Shown: positions 10,401 to 22,081, counted from the stretch's first letter. The stretch is DNA of 64,000 bases from Austropuccinia psidii (GCA_023105745.1 JALGQZ010000015.1:16528499-16592498), one strand, 5' to 3'. The notes: generated from the sequence alone by a model not told the origin. A program made the numbers and translations.

Positions 10401-12650
10401 GATGTCAAAAGTGGCATTGAGATTTTCTATATCTTTTGAAGATTCAGAGAATATGGATGGCTTATCATCTGAATTGTCTTCAATTATGTCTTCTTTTTCA
10501 ACATCTGGTTTTTTTTCAATGTCAATTTCATTGATTTTCCCCCTTTTTGGACATGTATTGGCTAAATGGGTGGTGCTTTGGCAAATATGGCATTTTCTGA
10601 CTGTATCTGCACATTTATATTTAATGTTACTAGAATTTTCTTTGGGGTTTTTGTCCACAGAATCTTTCCAAGGTGTATTAAACCTTGTTTTAAGATTCAC
10701 CCTACTAGAACCAATTTTGGTTCTGGTGGTTACTTCTTCTAGTATATTGATAATATCCTCTGCTGAAGATTGTTCAGTAGTCCTGCTTTTGACAGCATGC
10801 TCTAAGTCACCTCCACATTGTCTCAGAATTTTTCTATGGATCATAAATTCTGACATGTCAGGATATAATGCTGTTAATCTGTCCTTTTGTTGGCAAAACC
10901 ATGGTAAAGCTTTGTCTTTATCAGCATTAAATTTGGCAGATTCAAAGGCTGTTTCAACTTTAAACCTCCAAGCATCATTTGCCCATTTGTTGATGATTTG
11001 GGTTTTCCACCAAGTCCAACTCTGGTGTCCATGTGCTTGTCTTATTTTGATGTACCATCTGTGAGCTGATCTGGTAAACAAGGTGTTAAACCTGGCTGTT
11101 ACCAATCTGTCTGGTAATTCAAAATCCTCTTTGATCATGTCAATACCTCTAATGAATTCCATATGGTCATACTTTCCTTCACCACTGAAGTGAGGCCATT
11201 CTTTAAGTTTTGGAACTTCTTTCAAGAGTGCTTGGCCCATTGATGGTTCCAAGTTATGAAAAGAAGTGGATAATTCATTTTTTAATTGTGAATTATCAGG
11301 ATCCAATACTTGTGGATTTGAAATTCTTGTGCCCTCATTTTGATTTAGAGGTGTAGACATTCTTGGTAAGGTGTTCAGTAATTGTTCAATGTCATTCATT
11401 TTACTGTTGCTACACCTTTGGGAATTTCTGTATTCATGTTGGAAGCTTTGTATTAAATTTATTACTTCAATTTTATACATGTCTTCTTTATGTGTAAGTT
11501 CTTGCCATAACTCTGTCTGTCTTGTATTATCAGCAGTGACTTGATTCAATTTCATTGATAATTTTGATACTTCTTCTTGTGAAGCATCAAAACACTTTTT
11601 CAAGGCAATGGTATATGTCTTTACTTCAGTAAATGAATTTGAAATGTCATCAAGGACTTTCTTGTTATCTGTCTTGATAATATTTATGGCTTGTTTAATT
11701 CTTGTTTCAATTATGTCATCAATATTGAATTTAGAATATTTATCTGTTAATTCTTTAATAATGGCAGATTGTTCATTTATTTTATTGTTAGAAGAATTAT
11801 CATTATTGGAATTTTTAATTGTTCTCAAAACCTTTTCAAAACACATAAGTGTTTCATTAATTTGGCACAGACTCAGGTTGTTTGTTTTAATGTTGTTACA
11901 AATGGTGTCATTTTTATCAGAAAGATGTTTTTTCACGTCATTTATAGCATTATACAACTCTGGGATGGAATCAAATATGTCAGAAATCATTTCTGGAACC
12001 TTAATCTGGCTTCCTCCTTCTTCTGTAATTCCATCATGGTTCTGGCCATCTGAAATACATTTTCCATGGCATCCTGCTGAATCTTTGGGATTCTGTAGCC
12101 CTGGCTGTAAGGTTTTGGGGCTGGTGCCTTCCCTTTGCCCTTGTTTGGAGTTTGTGGCTGCTTTTTCACGTTGGAATTGCTGCTGCTGGCCACTGGGGCT
12201 GTTTTTGGCACTGGTTTGGCTGGTGGAGGGTTGTTTTTCCTCCATTCTAGTGTCAAAAGCATCATGTTTTTCTTCTCCATCAATGGATGCCATCCATTGA
12301 GCAATTTGCAAGTGTTGGGATGGCCCAAGAATTTTCTTACTGTCAGGTAAGAATTCATGCAATTCTTCCACAGGTCTGCAAGGATCTGGTACTCCTTGAA
12401 TTGGAGTGCATTGTTGTATGCACTGTGGCTGGCTTTGTATATGTCCACAGAGGCTTGTTGTGGCGGTGTCAGCTCTTTTTGAAGGTAAAATGGTATTATC
12501 AGCTTCAGAATGACCCATTTTAGTTGTTTGGAAGTCATCAACTGACCCTTTTCCTTCTGTACCTGGTTGGCCTCTGCCATAATCACGTCTATTACCATTT
12601 TGGGAGCTGCTTGAGGGGTTGTAGCTGGCTCCTGACCTGGTTGAAGGCAT
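7473..12650 (-). CDS. Gag-Pol polyprotein of A1, frameshifted near the integrase end
   Basis: A 1725-codon open frame. In order: a low-complexity stretch (about 1-215) that overlaps ORF1; coiled-coil-like Gag; a Gag domain (about 485-640, [10 protein letters not shown]); a CX2CX4HX4C zinc knuckle near 690; protease near 805 with LLLDPGA instead of the usual D-S/T-G; reverse transcriptase with YIDD near 1154; RNase H near 1300; and integrase with an HHCC finger (about 1540-1580) and D,D-35-E core (MDWVTG, IISDRD, LAERM). It copies element RNA into DNA and integrates it. The frame breaks at about codon 1716 by the extra A at 7489-7493. The ATG at 12650 lies inside the predicted ORF1 intron 2. 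Codon 221, an ATG overlapping the ORF1 stop, is another possible start. Confidence 0.9.
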   Translation of the reverse strand: MPSTRSGASYNPSSSSQNGNRRDYGRGQPGTEGKGSVDDFQTTKMGHSEADNTILPSKRADTATTSLCGHIQSQPQCIQQCTPIQGVPDPCRPVEELHEFLPDSKKILGPSQHLQIAQWMASIDGEEKHDAFDTRMEEKQPSTSQTSAKNSPSGQQQQFQREKAATNSKQGQREGTSPKTLQPGLQNPKDSAGCHGKCISDGQNHDGITEEGGSQIKVPEMISDIFDSIPELYNAINDVKKHLSDKNDTICNNIKTNNLSLCQINETLMCFEKVLRTIKNSNNDNSSNNKINEQSAIIKELTDKYSKFNIDDIIETRIKQAINIIKTDNKKVLDDISNSFTEVKTYTIALKKCFDASQEEVSKLSMKLNQVTADNTRQTELWQELTHKEDMYKIEVINLIQSFQHEYRNSQRCSNSKMNDIEQLLNTLPRMSTPLNQNEGTRISNPQVLDPDNSQLKNELSTSFHNLEPSMGQALLKEVPKLKEWPHFSGEGKYDHMEFIRGIDMIKEDFELPDRLVTARFNTLFTRSAHRWYIKIRQAHGHQSWTWWKTQIINKWANDAWRFKVETAFESAKFNADKDKALPWFCQQKDRLTALYPDMSEFMIHRKILRQCGGDLEHAVKSRTTEQSSAEDIINILEEVTTRTKIGSSRVNLKTRFNTPWKDSVDKNPKENSSNIKYKCADTVRKCHICQSTTHLANTCPKRGKINEIDIEKKPDVEKEDIIEDNSDDKPSIFSESSKDIENLNATFDIMESYSHLPQLSNGQVDLSKVQDAQLMKTKPNRGKGYTAGNSCITEVVIDNKPTKLLLDPGAFCSCVGKSFLKTCVPNFEDQLLPIDGIKFNSASNPMKALGIFETNVIFPHINGNLRITVEFVVMENCSSTHFILGNDYLIMYRIDLHNNKDRYFTIGDNKRQKFAFLPFKRQITVNKVSPVNLELEKFKSEQLNEAEISLHLTDKQENELSSLLYDHRGAFATDKEPLGAIIGHEVDIILNIERPYPPLLRRPAYPASPKSREALEIHIKELLDLGVIRKVGHNEEVEITTPVIVAWHNGKSRMVGDFRALNTYTVPDRYPIPKIQIALTQISQAVYITTMDALKGFHQNVVTPRARKYLRIIVHCGVYEYLRMPFGIKNAPSHFQRMMNEIFPEELSEGWLIIYIDDIIICSKTWEEHMYRLSRVLTKIQSVNMKISLKKCHFGFKELKALGHVVSGLSLGIDKNKVAAVLLKPMPQNKKEIQSFLGFAGYYRQHIKDFASIARPLYKLCDKDTVFEMTVDRVKAFESLREALTTAPLLLMPDFKLPFKLYIDASGDGLGAALHQVQIINDKPVEGPICFISRQIKPTEARYGASQMECLCLVWALEKLNYFLEGCVFEVITDCTAVKSLLNMKTPNRHMLRWQIAIQEYRGNMTIVHKDGNIHKNADGLSRWPLPNNIDNPAYVPEEASPQIPIEGISVTDLNTTFFEEVRNSYTQDKNCSILCQLLNKDCKDNSLIHALDEVWRKSYNEGRFHLLDGIIYYRTKHTCVMTVVDRSLINLVLKECHDSPFSGHLSEDRTREKVKTCIWWPMWQKDVAEYCKTCDRCQKANKSTGKRLGNMMKIQEPNRPWEIDHMDWVTGLPPGGDRSYNACLVIVDRFSKTPIFLPCHKDDTAMDTALLIWNRVVSWTGIFTNIISDRDPKFTSALWTNLHQLFGTKLSFSTAYHPQTDGLAERMIQTLEDMVRRFLCIWP

Positions 12651-12898
12651 AATTATGGTTAAAAAAGGCTTAAAATAGTATTTTTACGTCAAAAACTTAC
12701 TATTGGCCAAATTTTTGGCTTTCTGAAGTGTATTAGTTATATCCAAGTTAATTAATTCAGAAGATATTGGTTCAGGTTGATTATTTTGAGTCACAATAAC
12801 AGTACTATTATGATCAGAATTAACAGTGCTGGCAGGGATAATGCTGGTTACTGTTGAGGCTGTTTCAATGTTTTCTTGTCTTACCACGTTGTCAGACA
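11987..12898 (-). CDS. ORF1 of A1: spliced upstream protein overlapping Gag-Pol (exons 12701-12898 and 11987-12636)
   Basis: Predicted coding exons are 12898-12701 and 12636-11987, preceded by a non-coding exon ending at 12982. Intron 1 is 12981-12899 (GTGAGG...TTTTAG) and intron 2 is 12700-12637 (GTAAGT...ACCAG, 64 nt). Splicing intron 1 joins an A to TG and makes the only in-frame AUG before codon 80 or so. The total is 849 nt, 282 aa, in one frame. The N-terminus is Ser/Thr/Asn rich. The middle is helical ([20 protein letters not shown]), followed by a Pro/Lys-rich part ([11 protein letters not shown]) and a short coiled-coil end. Element C has the same layout with similar motifs. ORF1 is +1 relative to the Gag-Pol frame, and its TGA overlaps a Gag-Pol ATG (ATGA). 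The function is unknown; a structural Gag-like or RNA-binding role is a guess. Confidence 0.65.
12637..12700 (-). other. Predicted intron 2 of A1, containing the first ATG of Gag-Pol
   Basis: A perfect GTAAGT donor begins at 12700 and the acceptor CCAG ends at 12637. The ATG that opens the long Gag-Pol frame (12650-12648) lies 14 nt before the acceptor end. Element C repeats this placement, with the ATG at 52527 inside intron 52479-52546. Spliced RNA therefore encodes ORF1, while intron-retaining RNA would expose the Gag-Pol ATG. Confidence 0.6.
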
Positions 12899-12981
12899 CT
12901 AAAATTAATGAAAAAAAAGCCAATTAATTAAGTAAAAAAAAAAGGATATTTCAAAAAAAGAAATAAAAATTTAAGCCTCAC
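12899..12981 (-). other. Predicted intron 1 of A1 (splicing makes the ORF1 start codon)
   Basis: The upstream exon ends TTATAA, the donor is GTGAGG, the acceptor is TTTTAG, and the next exon begins TG. Element C has TTACAA|GTAAGT and TTCAG|TG. In both, the joined exons create ATG in the ORF1 frame, and the unspliced RNA has no ATG there. Confidence 0.6.
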
Positions 12982-13115
12982 TTATAATATGAAAAAAATT
13001 ATTTTTTTATGGGTTTTTTTTGAATTATAAGTATTTTTTATATGTTTTTAAATTTTTCAATATAAGAAAAAAAGATTTAAAAAGAGTAAAAAAAAATATG
13101 TCACAGGTAAAATAT

Positions 13116-13131
13116 CACGGCTGGGCCCCCA
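13116..13131 (-). other. Primer-binding-site candidate of A1
   Basis: Two bases inside the LTR the minus strand reads TGGGGGCCCAGCCGTG. The C element has TGGGGGCCTGGCCGTG three bases inside its LTR (51587-51602). The leading TGG fits a tRNA CCA end. I cannot name the tRNA. Confidence 0.55.
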
Positions 13132-13133
13132 AA

Positions 13134-14046
13134 TGTAAGGTGTGGATATGAAACTTTGATTAAAAATCAAGTACTTTTCCTGTCCTCAAAATTTGTATAA
13201 GGTAAAATTCAGTTAAAAATAGTATGAAATATTATTTTTAAGAGAAAACACGCCAATTTTATTGTTTATAACTTTATTAGTATAAAACAATAATATTATA
13301 AAAATTTATTGTTTTACCAACAATAAAAATTTATCCAAAAAATACTCTACAAGAGATATTTTAAGGCTACAAAAGAAATTTCTTCAAGAGCAATTTCAAT
13401 TGGAATTAATTGAGCAAAGAACTGCAAGCAATTAATTAAAGAACAAAGTCTTTAAAAAGAATATTAAAGAGAAAACACGCCCAAAAGTGACCAGAGTGAA
13501 TTTGGAAACAAAGTGACAAAGTTAACAGTGATGAAAGATGCTTTAATTCACTTTTGGGGTGGTTCAGGGGTAAAAATGATTATAAGAGTTACAAACAATG
13601 ATTATAATGATTTTTTTCACGTGGTTAAAAGGATTAAAATGATTTAAAAGTGGTGGTTGGAATCTTTGATTGATTGGTTTAACAGTTTTAAACTAATTAA
13701 TAAAAGGAAAAGATTCTAACATGAAGAGAAAAGTGGGGCAAAGAAGACATTCTTTTATAGCCATCAATTCTCTTACTCCAAAAGTAAAATTTACTCTTGT
13801 CAGTCGTGAAAAACAGTCTGACAACAGAAAAGCCAATTATGGCATCATTGAACCCTGGTTTAGACCAAAAAGGGCTGGTTTAAGCCATTTTTAGCCAATT
13901 TTAGCCATTTTAGACCCTTAAATCAGCCATTACTATAGCAATACCAGGCCTAGAGCCTTCAAAACACGTCAGAATGTGTGTCAGAGGCGTAGAAACCAGT
14001 TAAAACTGTTTTTATTATGATTGTTTTATCTTAAGGGTAGTTTTAC
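13134..14046 (-). mobile_element. A1 upstream LTR, left piece
   Basis: Matches 4863-5773 of the other A1 LTR. It stops at the tttac target (14042-14046) of the inner tandem array and resumes at 27725. Confidence 0.92.
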
Positions 14047-14860
14047 TGTAAGGTGTGGATATGAAACTTTGATTAAAAATCAAGTACTTTTCCTGTCCTC
14101 AAAATTTGTATAAGGTGAAAATCAATTAAAAATAGTATGAAATATTATTTTTAAGAGAAAACACGCCAATTTTATTGTTTATAACTTTATTAGTATAAAA
14201 CAATAATATTATAAAAATTTATTGTTTTACCAACAATAAAAATTTATCCAAAAAATACTCTACAAGAGATATTTTAAGGCTACAAAAGAAATTTCTTCAA
14301 GAGCAATTTCAATTGGAATTAATTGAGCAAAGAACTGCAAGCAATTAATTAAAGAACAAAGTCTTTAAAAAGAATATTAAAGAGAAAACACGCCCAAAAG
14401 TGACCAGAGTGGATTTGGAAACAAAGTGACAAAGTTAACAGTGATGAAAGATGCTTTAATTCACTTTTGGGGTGGTTCAGGGGTAAAAATGATTATAAGA
14501 GTTACAAACAATGATTATAATGATTTTTTCACGTGGTTAAAAGGATTAAAATGATTTAAAAGTGGTGGTTGGAATATTTGATTGATTGGTTTAACAGTTT
14601 TAAACTAATTAATAAAAGGAAAAGATTCTAACATGAAGAGAAAAGTGGGGCAAAGAAGACATTCTTTTATAGCCATCAATTCTCTTACTCCAAAAGTAAA
14701 ATTTACTCTTGTCAGTCGTGAAAAACAGTCTGACAACAGAAAAGCCAATTATGGCATCATTGAACCCTGGTTTAGACCAAAAAGGGCTGGTTTAAGCGAT
14801 TTTTAGCCAATTTTAGCCATTTTAGACCCTTAAATCAGCCATTACTATAGCAATACCAGG
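14047..14860 (-). mobile_element. Truncated family A LTR
   Basis: Matches the first 814 bp of the A LTR and then runs straight into gag sequence at 14861. No target duplication exists at that junction, so it is a deletion breakpoint. Confidence 0.88.
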
Positions 14861-15005
14861 AAAATAAGTGTTTGATTGATTTGGCACAGGCTCAAGTTGT
14901 TTGTTTTAATGTTGTTACAAATGGATTCATTTTTATCAGAAAGATGTTTTTTCACGTCCTTTATAGCATCATACAACTCTGGGATGAAATCAAATATATC
15001 AGAAA
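14861..15005 (-). pseudogene. Remaining Gag fragment of A3
   Basis: The Gag-Pol frame continues from the ATG overlapping the ORF1 stop through MISDIFDFIPELYD and SLCQINQTL, then is cut by the junction with LTR sequence. It differs from A1 and A2 at several residues, so A3 is a slightly different lineage of the family. Confidence 0.8.
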
Positions 15006-15917
15006 TCATTTCTGGAACTTTAATCTGGCTTCCTCCTTCTTCTGTAATTCCATCATGGTTCTGGCCATCTGAAATACATTTTCCATGGCATCCTGCTGAA
15101 TCTTTGGGATTCTGTAGCCCTGGCTGTAAGGTTTTGGGGCTGGTGCCTTCCCTTTGCCCTTGTTTGGAGTTTGTGGCTGCTTTTTCACGTTGGAATTGCT
15201 GCTGCTGGCCACTGGGGCTGTTTTTGGCACTGGTTTGGGTGGTGGAGGGTTGTTTTTCCTCCATTCTAGTGTCAAAAGCATCATGTTTTTCTTCTCCATC
15301 AATGGATGCCATCCATTGAGCAATTTGCAAGTGTTGGGATGGCCCAAGAATTTTCTTACTGTCAGGTAAGAATTCATGCAATTCTTCCACAGGTCTGCAA
15401 GGATCTGGTACTCCTTGAATTGGAGTGCATTGTTGTATGCACTATGGCTGGCTTTGTATATGTCCACAGAGGCTTGTTGTGGCGGTGTCAGCTCTTTTTG
15501 AAGGTAAAATGGTATTATCAGCTTCAGAATGACCCATTTTAGTTGTTTGGAAGTCATCAACTGACCCTTTTCCTTCTGTACCTGGTTGGCCTCTGCCATA
15601 ATCACGTCTATTACCTTTTTGGGAGCTGCTTGAGGGGTTGTAGCTGGCTCCTGACCTGGTTGAAGGCATAATTATGGTTAAAAAAGGCTTAAAATAGTAT
15701 TTTTACGTCAAAAACTTACTATTGGCCAAATTCTTAGCCTTCTGAAGAGTATTACTTATGTCCAAGTTAATTAATTCAGAAGATATTGGTTCAGGCTGGT
15801 TATTTTGAGTCACAATAACAGTGCTATTATGATCAGAATTAACAGTACTGGCAGGGATAATGCTGGTTACTGTTGAGGCTGTTTCAATGTTTTCTTGTCT
15901 TACCACGTTGTCAGACA
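15006..15917 (-). CDS. ORF1 of copy A3 (exons 15720-15917 and 15006-15655)
   Basis: The same two coding exons and splice sites as in A1 (donor GTAAGT, acceptor CCAG), again 849 nt with the A|TG start. The ORF1 frame is fully open. In the overlapping Gag-Pol frame of the same DNA a TAG stop occurs at 15442-15444. The change that makes it leaves the ORF1 codon as His (CAC to CAT). Beyond the ORF1 stop only a short piece of gag remains (to 14861), so the copy cannot make Gag-Pol. ORF1 could still be expressed if the LTR at 16145-17967 drives it. Confidence 0.55.
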
Positions 15918-16144
15918 CTAAAATTAATGAAAAAAGCCAATTAATTAAGTAAAAAAAGGATATTTCAAAAAAAGAAATAAAAATTTAAGCCTCACTTATA
16001 ATATGAAAAAAATTATTTTTTATGGGTTTTTTTTGAATTATAAGTATTTTTTATATGTTTTTAAATTTTTCAATATAAGAAAAAAGATTTAAAAAGAGTA
16101 AAAAAAATATGTCACAGGTAAAATATCACGGCTGGGCCCCCAAA

Positions 16145-17967
16145 TGTAAGGTGTGGATATGAAACTTTGATTAAAAATCAAGTACTTTTCCTGTCCTCAA
16201 AATTTGTATAAGGTGAAAATCAATTAAAAATAGTATGAAATATTATTTTTAAGAGAAAACACGCCAATTTTATTGTTTATAACTTTATTAGTATAAAACA
16301 ATAATATTATAAAAATTTATTGTTTTACCAACAATAAAAATTTATCCAAAAAATACTCTACAAGAGATATTTTAAGGCTACAAAAGAAATTTCTTCAAGA
16401 GCAATTTCAATTGGAATTAATTGAGCAAAGAACTGCAAGCAATTAATTAAAGAACAAAGTCTTTAAAAAGAATATTAAAGAGAAAACACGCCCAAAAGTG
16501 ACCAGAGTGAATTTGGAAACAAAGTGACAAAGTTTACAGTGATGAAAGATGCTTTAATTCACTTTTGGGGTGGTTCAGGGGTAAAAATGATTATAAGAGT
16601 TACAAACAATGATTATAATGATTTTTTTCACGTGGTTAAAAGGATTAAAATGATTTAAAAGTGGTGGTTGGAATCTTTGATTGATTGGTTTAACAGTTTT
16701 AAACTAATTAATAAAAGGAAAAGATTCTAACATGAAGAGAAAAGTGGGGCAAAGAAGACATTCTTTTATAGCCATCAATTCTCTTGCTCCAAAAGTAAAA
16801 TTTACTCTTGTCAGTCGTGAAAAACAGTTTGATAACAGAAAAGCTAATTATGGCATCATTGAACCCTGGTTTAGACCAAAAAAGGCTGGTTTAAGCCATT
16901 TTTAGCCATTTTAGACCCTTAAATCAGCCATTACTATAGCAATACCAGGCCTAGAGCCTTCAAAACACGTCAGAATGTGTGTCAGAGGCGTAGAAACCAG
17001 TTAAAACTGTTTTTATTATGATTGTTTTATCTTAAGGGTAGTTTTACCCTCTTGGCAACAGCTAAAACTACCCCAGTTGGTATCAAAACCTCATCATCAA
17101 TTGAGTCCACAGACCCTGTAACTCAATTCCAGGCCAAAAGTGATGAACTTTTGCGTGAATTTTGACATCCCACGCCTGTCAGCAAGGATTTTGGGGGTCT
17201 AGCTCCCCCTTAGAGCTGGAGTTCCTTTTCCCCCCCAAATTTAATCTTTCCAATTTATTTTTCCTTTAATTCCTCATCATGTATTATACTTATAATTTAC
17301 ACATGTAATTCAATTCAATTGTACAGTACAATACAGTAATAATTGACACCTCATATGTAAATCAAAGTTCACTTATGTAATACACGCGCACATTTTGACA
17401 TTTCAATTGAATTCAATTGAAAATACTTCAATTCCTCATAACTTCTAAACTAAACACAACACCTCAATTTTAACACAAAAATTGATGGTTAACACCACAT
17501 GTGGTGTGAATTAAATTAAGGTTTTGAGGATTTTCAACTTTTGTATTGAAAATACTAAAAACTTAATTTAAGCTTATTTAGAGTTGAGTTACAAGAATTT
17601 CACTCAGAGGTGACCCCACCTGATTTTTTATGAGGAATCCAATGGTGAAATAAATTTTATATGTTTATTTATTGGATAAAAAGTTATAATAAATTTTATT
17701 TAACTTTTTTCCAAATTTATTTATTTTTTCACAATTTTGTTAAAATTTCATTTTTACTTAAATTTTTCAAGTATAAATGTAATTTTATATTTACAAAATT
17801 TAATGTATTTTTATTTTTAAATTATAATTTTATTTTTTAATATAATTTCATATTTATATTTTGATTTTTATTTTAATAATATAAATAAATTTATTTTATT
17901 TATATTAATATGTTATTTTTTATATTTGTGGTCTTTTGGGTATATGAAATTACCTCTAAGGCTCACA
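16145..17967 (-). mobile_element. A2 downstream LTR, shared with A3 (1823 bp)
   Basis: By eye it is almost identical to 25897-27719; I find one clear difference, gataac against gacaac. It is followed by the polypurine tract at 17968-17979. Confidence 0.92.
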
Positions 17968-17990
17968 TTCCCTCCCCCTAAAAAAGAATA

Positions 17991-20477
17991 TTACTTTGTA
18001 ATATTGGAGTTTCTAGTGTGTCTGAATCTTCTGAGGAGTTTGGTAGCTTCTGGTATATCTTTTTCTTCTAACCATTCATCTTCACAAGTTGGGTCACTGT
18101 ACCTAACAAGGTATTCCCTTACTTTCTTGGTTCTTAATTTCCTTTCTTTAAGAACTTTGGTTATTTTCTTAGTACCAGATGTCTCAATAGGAGGTATAAC
18201 TTGGGGAATCTTATTCCTCAAGGGAAATTTCTCAGCATCACTAGATTTGTATGGCTTTATCAAGCTTACTGGAAATGTAGGGTGCTTATTGCTAAGTTCT
18301 TCAGATAACTCTACTTCAACAGCATTTTCCCCATGGAGGGCCTTAATCACAAAAGGTCCTGCAAAGGAGTCTTTTAACTTTTTACATCCTTTGATTTTAT
18401 TGAAGTTAGTGGTGGATACAAGAACTAGGTCCCCCACTTTGAAATCTGGAGTTGCATGAGATTTATCCCATTTGTCTTTAGCATATGCAAAAGAGTCCTC
18501 CATGCACCTTACTGCATGCCTTCTAGCTTTGTCTAGCATTCCTTTGAAGCTAGCAGCTGTGGGATGTATTTCAATTAAGTCTTTCCTCAAGGAATCTTGG
18601 GGTAACTTGGGGTTCCATCCTTTTTCTAGAATAGCAGGAGTCTGATTGGTACTGGAATGGATTGATGTTTTATATGCTAATTCCAGTGCTGGTAACAGAG
18701 TACACCAATCATGGGTAAATCCATCACAATCTTTGAATTCAAGGCCATATGCACAAAATCTTCTCACCATGTCCTCTAAGGTTTGGATCATTCTTTCAGC
18801 CAGACCATCAGTTTGTGGGTGGTAGGCTGTAGAGAAAGACAGTTTTGTGCCAAATAATTGGTGAAGATTTGTCCATAGAGCTGAAGTGAATTTGGGATCT
18901 CTATCACTGATGATATTTGTAAATATCCCAGTCCATGAAACTACTCTATTCCATATCAGAAGAGCTGTATCCATGGCTGTATCATCTTTGTGACATGGTA
19001 AAAAGATTGGAGTTTTACTGAATCTGTCCACAATTACTAGGCAAGCATTATAGCTCCTGTCACCTCCTGGTGGTAGGCCAGTTACCCAATCCATATGGAC
19101 AATTTCCCAAGGTCTGTTTGGTTCTTGGATTTTCATCATATTTCCAAGTCTTTTGCCAGTGGATTTATTTGCCTTTTGGCATCTGTCACAGGTTTTGCAA
19201 TATTCTGCAACATCTTTTTGCCACATTGGCCACCATATGCAGGTCTTTAGTTTCTCTCTTGTTCTGTCCTCAGAAAGATGTCCTGAAAAGGGACTATCAT
19301 GGCATTCTTTCAGTACAAGATTGATTAATGACCTGTCTACAACTGTCATGACACATGTGTGCTTGGTTCTGTGGTAAATTATACCATCCAGTAGGTGAAA
19401 TCTCCCTTCATTATAAGATTTTCTCCATACTTCATCCAAGGCATGTATTAGAGAGTTGTCTTTACAGTCTTTGTTAAGTAATTGGCATAAGATGCTACAA
19501 TTATTATCTTGAGTGTAACTATTTCTGACTTCTTCAAAGAAGGTGGTGTTCAAGTCTGTAACACTTATTCCTTCTATTGGAATTTGTGGTGAAGCTTCTT
19601 CTGGAACATAAGCAGGATTATCAATGTTATTTGGTAATGGCCATCTGCTTAGTCCATCTGCATTCTTATGAATATTCCCATCCTTATGAACAATAGTCAT
19701 ATTGCCTCTGTATTCTTGTATGGCTATTTGCCATCTGAGCATGTGTCTGTTAGGTGTTTTCATGTTCAAAAGTGATTTCACAGCTGTACAATCTGTTATT
19801 ACTTCAAAAACACATCCCTCTAAGAAATAGTTCAATTTCTCTAAGGCCCAGACAAGGCATAGACATTCCATTTGACTTGCTCCATATCTGGCTTCAGTTG
19901 GTTTGATTTGCCTGGATATGAAACATATTGGTCCTTCTATAGGTTTGTCATGTATGATCTGAACTTGGTGAAGTGCAGCACCTAGTCCATCCCCTGATGC
20001 ATCAATATACAGTTTGAAAGGCAATTTAAAGTCTGGCATCAGTAAGAGTGGAGCAGTGGTCAATGCTTCTCTTAGAGACTCAAAAGCTTTGACTCTGTCA
20101 ACAGTCATCTCAAATACTGTGTCTTTGTCACACAACTTATAAAGTGGTCTTGCTATGGATGCAAAGTCTTTAATGTGTTGCCTGTAATATCCTGCAAAAC
20201 CTAAGAATGACTGAATTTCCTTCTTATTCTGAGGCATGGGTTTTAACAATACTGCTGCAACTTTGTTTTTATCAATTCCAAGGGACAAACCAGATACAAC
20301 ATGTCCTAGTGCCTTAAGTTCTTTAAATCCAAAATGACATTTCTTCAAGGAGATTTTCATGTTTACTGATTGGATTTTTGTCAAAACTCTTGATAATCTG
20401 TACATGTGCTCCTCCCAAGTCTTTGAACAGATAATAATGTCATCAATGTAAATGATTAACAATCCCTCTGAGAGTTC
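17991..20477 (-). pseudogene. A2 Pol, downstream part: reverse transcriptase thumb, RNase H, integrase, chromodomain-like end
   Basis: An 823-codon open part of Pol lies downstream of an in-frame TAA (20478-20480) where A1 has GAA. It starts at LIIYIDD, the reverse transcriptase active site. It continues through RNase H ([15 protein letters not shown]), the integrase zinc finger, the D,D-35-E core and an uninterrupted chromodomain-like end ([10 protein letters not shown]). This is the region broken in A1. The residue before LIIYIDD also changed (Trp in A1, Leu here). As it stands the polyprotein would stop in the middle of reverse transcriptase. Confidence 0.9.
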
Positions 20478-22076
20478 TTAAGGGAAGATTTCATTCATCA
20501 TTCTTTGGAAGTGTGAAGGTGCATTTTTGATACCAAAGGGCATCCTTAAGTATTCATACACTCCACAATGAACAATAATTCTCAAGTATTTTCTTGCTCT
20601 TGGTGTTACTACATTTTGATGGAATCCTTTAAGGGCATCCATAGTGGTTATATACACTGCTTGAGATATTTGAGTAAGGGCAATTTGGATTTTTGGTATT
20701 GGGTATCTGTCTGGAACAGTGTAAGTGTTCAGAGCTCTAAAGTCCCCAACCATTCTGGATTTTCCATTATGCCACGCCACTATGACTGGTGTAGTTATTT
20801 CTACTTCCTCATTGTGGCCTACTTTTCTTATTACACCAAGGTCTAGAAGTTCTTTGATATGAATTTCTAGAGCTTCTCTTGATTTTGGACTTGCTGGATA
20901 AGCAGGTCTTCTTAAGAGTGGTGGATAAGGTCTCTCAATGTTAAGAATGATGTCAACTTCATGACCAATAATTGCTCCCAGGGGTTCTTTGTCTGTAGCA
21001 AATGCTCCTCTGTGGTCATACAAAAGGGAAAAAAGTTCATTTTCTTGCTTATCAGTCAGATGAAGGCTTATTTCAGCCTCATTTAACTGTTCAGACTTGA
21101 ATTTCTCTAACTCTAAGTTGACTGGTGATACTTTGTTTACTGTAATTTGTCTTTTAAAGGGTAAAAAGGCAAATTTCTGGCGCTTATTGTCTCCAATTGT
21201 AAAGTATCTGTCTTTGTTATTATGTAAATCTATCTCATACATGATTAAATAGTCATTTCCCAATATAAAATGGGTACTAGAGCAATTTTCCATAACAACA
21301 AATTCAACTGTGATCCTTAAATTCCCATTTATGTGTGGGAATATGACATTGGTCTCAAAGATTCCTAATGCTTTCATTGGGTTACTTGCACTGTTGAATT
21401 TTATACCATCAATTGGTAACAATTGGTCTTCAAAATTTGGTACACAAGTCTTAAGAAAAGATTTTCCAACACAAGAGCAGAAGGCTCCTGGGTCAAGCAA
21501 AAGTTTGGTGGGTTTGTTGTCAATTACCACTTCTGTTATACAGGAGTTACCAGCTGTATAACCTTTTCCTCTGTTTGGTTTTGTCTTCATAAGTTGTGCA
21601 TCTTGAACTTTTGATAAATCAACTTGACCATTGCTCAATTGTGGTAAGTGGGAATAAGATTCCATGATGTCAAAAGTGGCATTGATATTTTCTATATCTT
21701 TTGAAGATTCAGAAAATATGGATGACTTATCATCTGAATTGTCTTCAATTATGTCTTCTTTTTCAACATCTGGTTCCTTTTCAATGTCAATTTCATTGAT
21801 TTTCCCCCTCTTTGGACATGTATTGGCTAAATGGGTGGTGCTTTGGCAAATATGGCATTTTATGACTGTATCTGCAGATTTATATTTAATATTACCAGAA
21901 TTTTCTTTGGGGTTTTTGTCCACAGAATCTTTCCAAGGTGTATTAAACCTTGTTTTGAGATTCACCCTACTAGAACCAATTTTGGTTCTGGTGGTTACTT
22001 CTTCTAGTATATTGATAATATCTTCTGCTGAAGATTGTTCAGTAGTCCTGCTTTTTACAGTATGCTCTAAGTCACC
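20478..22076 (-). pseudogene. A2 Gag-Pol, middle part: zinc knuckle, protease, start of reverse transcriptase
   Basis: The open frame runs from the solo LTR insertion at 22082 down to the premature TAA at 20478-20480. It holds the [14 protein letters not shown] zinc knuckle, the protease site LLLDPGA, and the reverse transcriptase fingers and palm up to EIFP. It shares the unusual DPG protease triad with A1. Confidence 0.9.
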
Positions 22077-22081
22077 TCCAC

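Noticed and set aside
10399..11064. 221-codon + strand frame antisense to A1 gag
   Set aside because: A shadow of Gag-Pol; broken in A2.
11608..12300. 230-codon + strand frame antisense to A1 gag (also 24379-25071)
   Set aside because: It mirrors a dense coding region on the other strand, has hydrophobic low-sense composition and no independent support.
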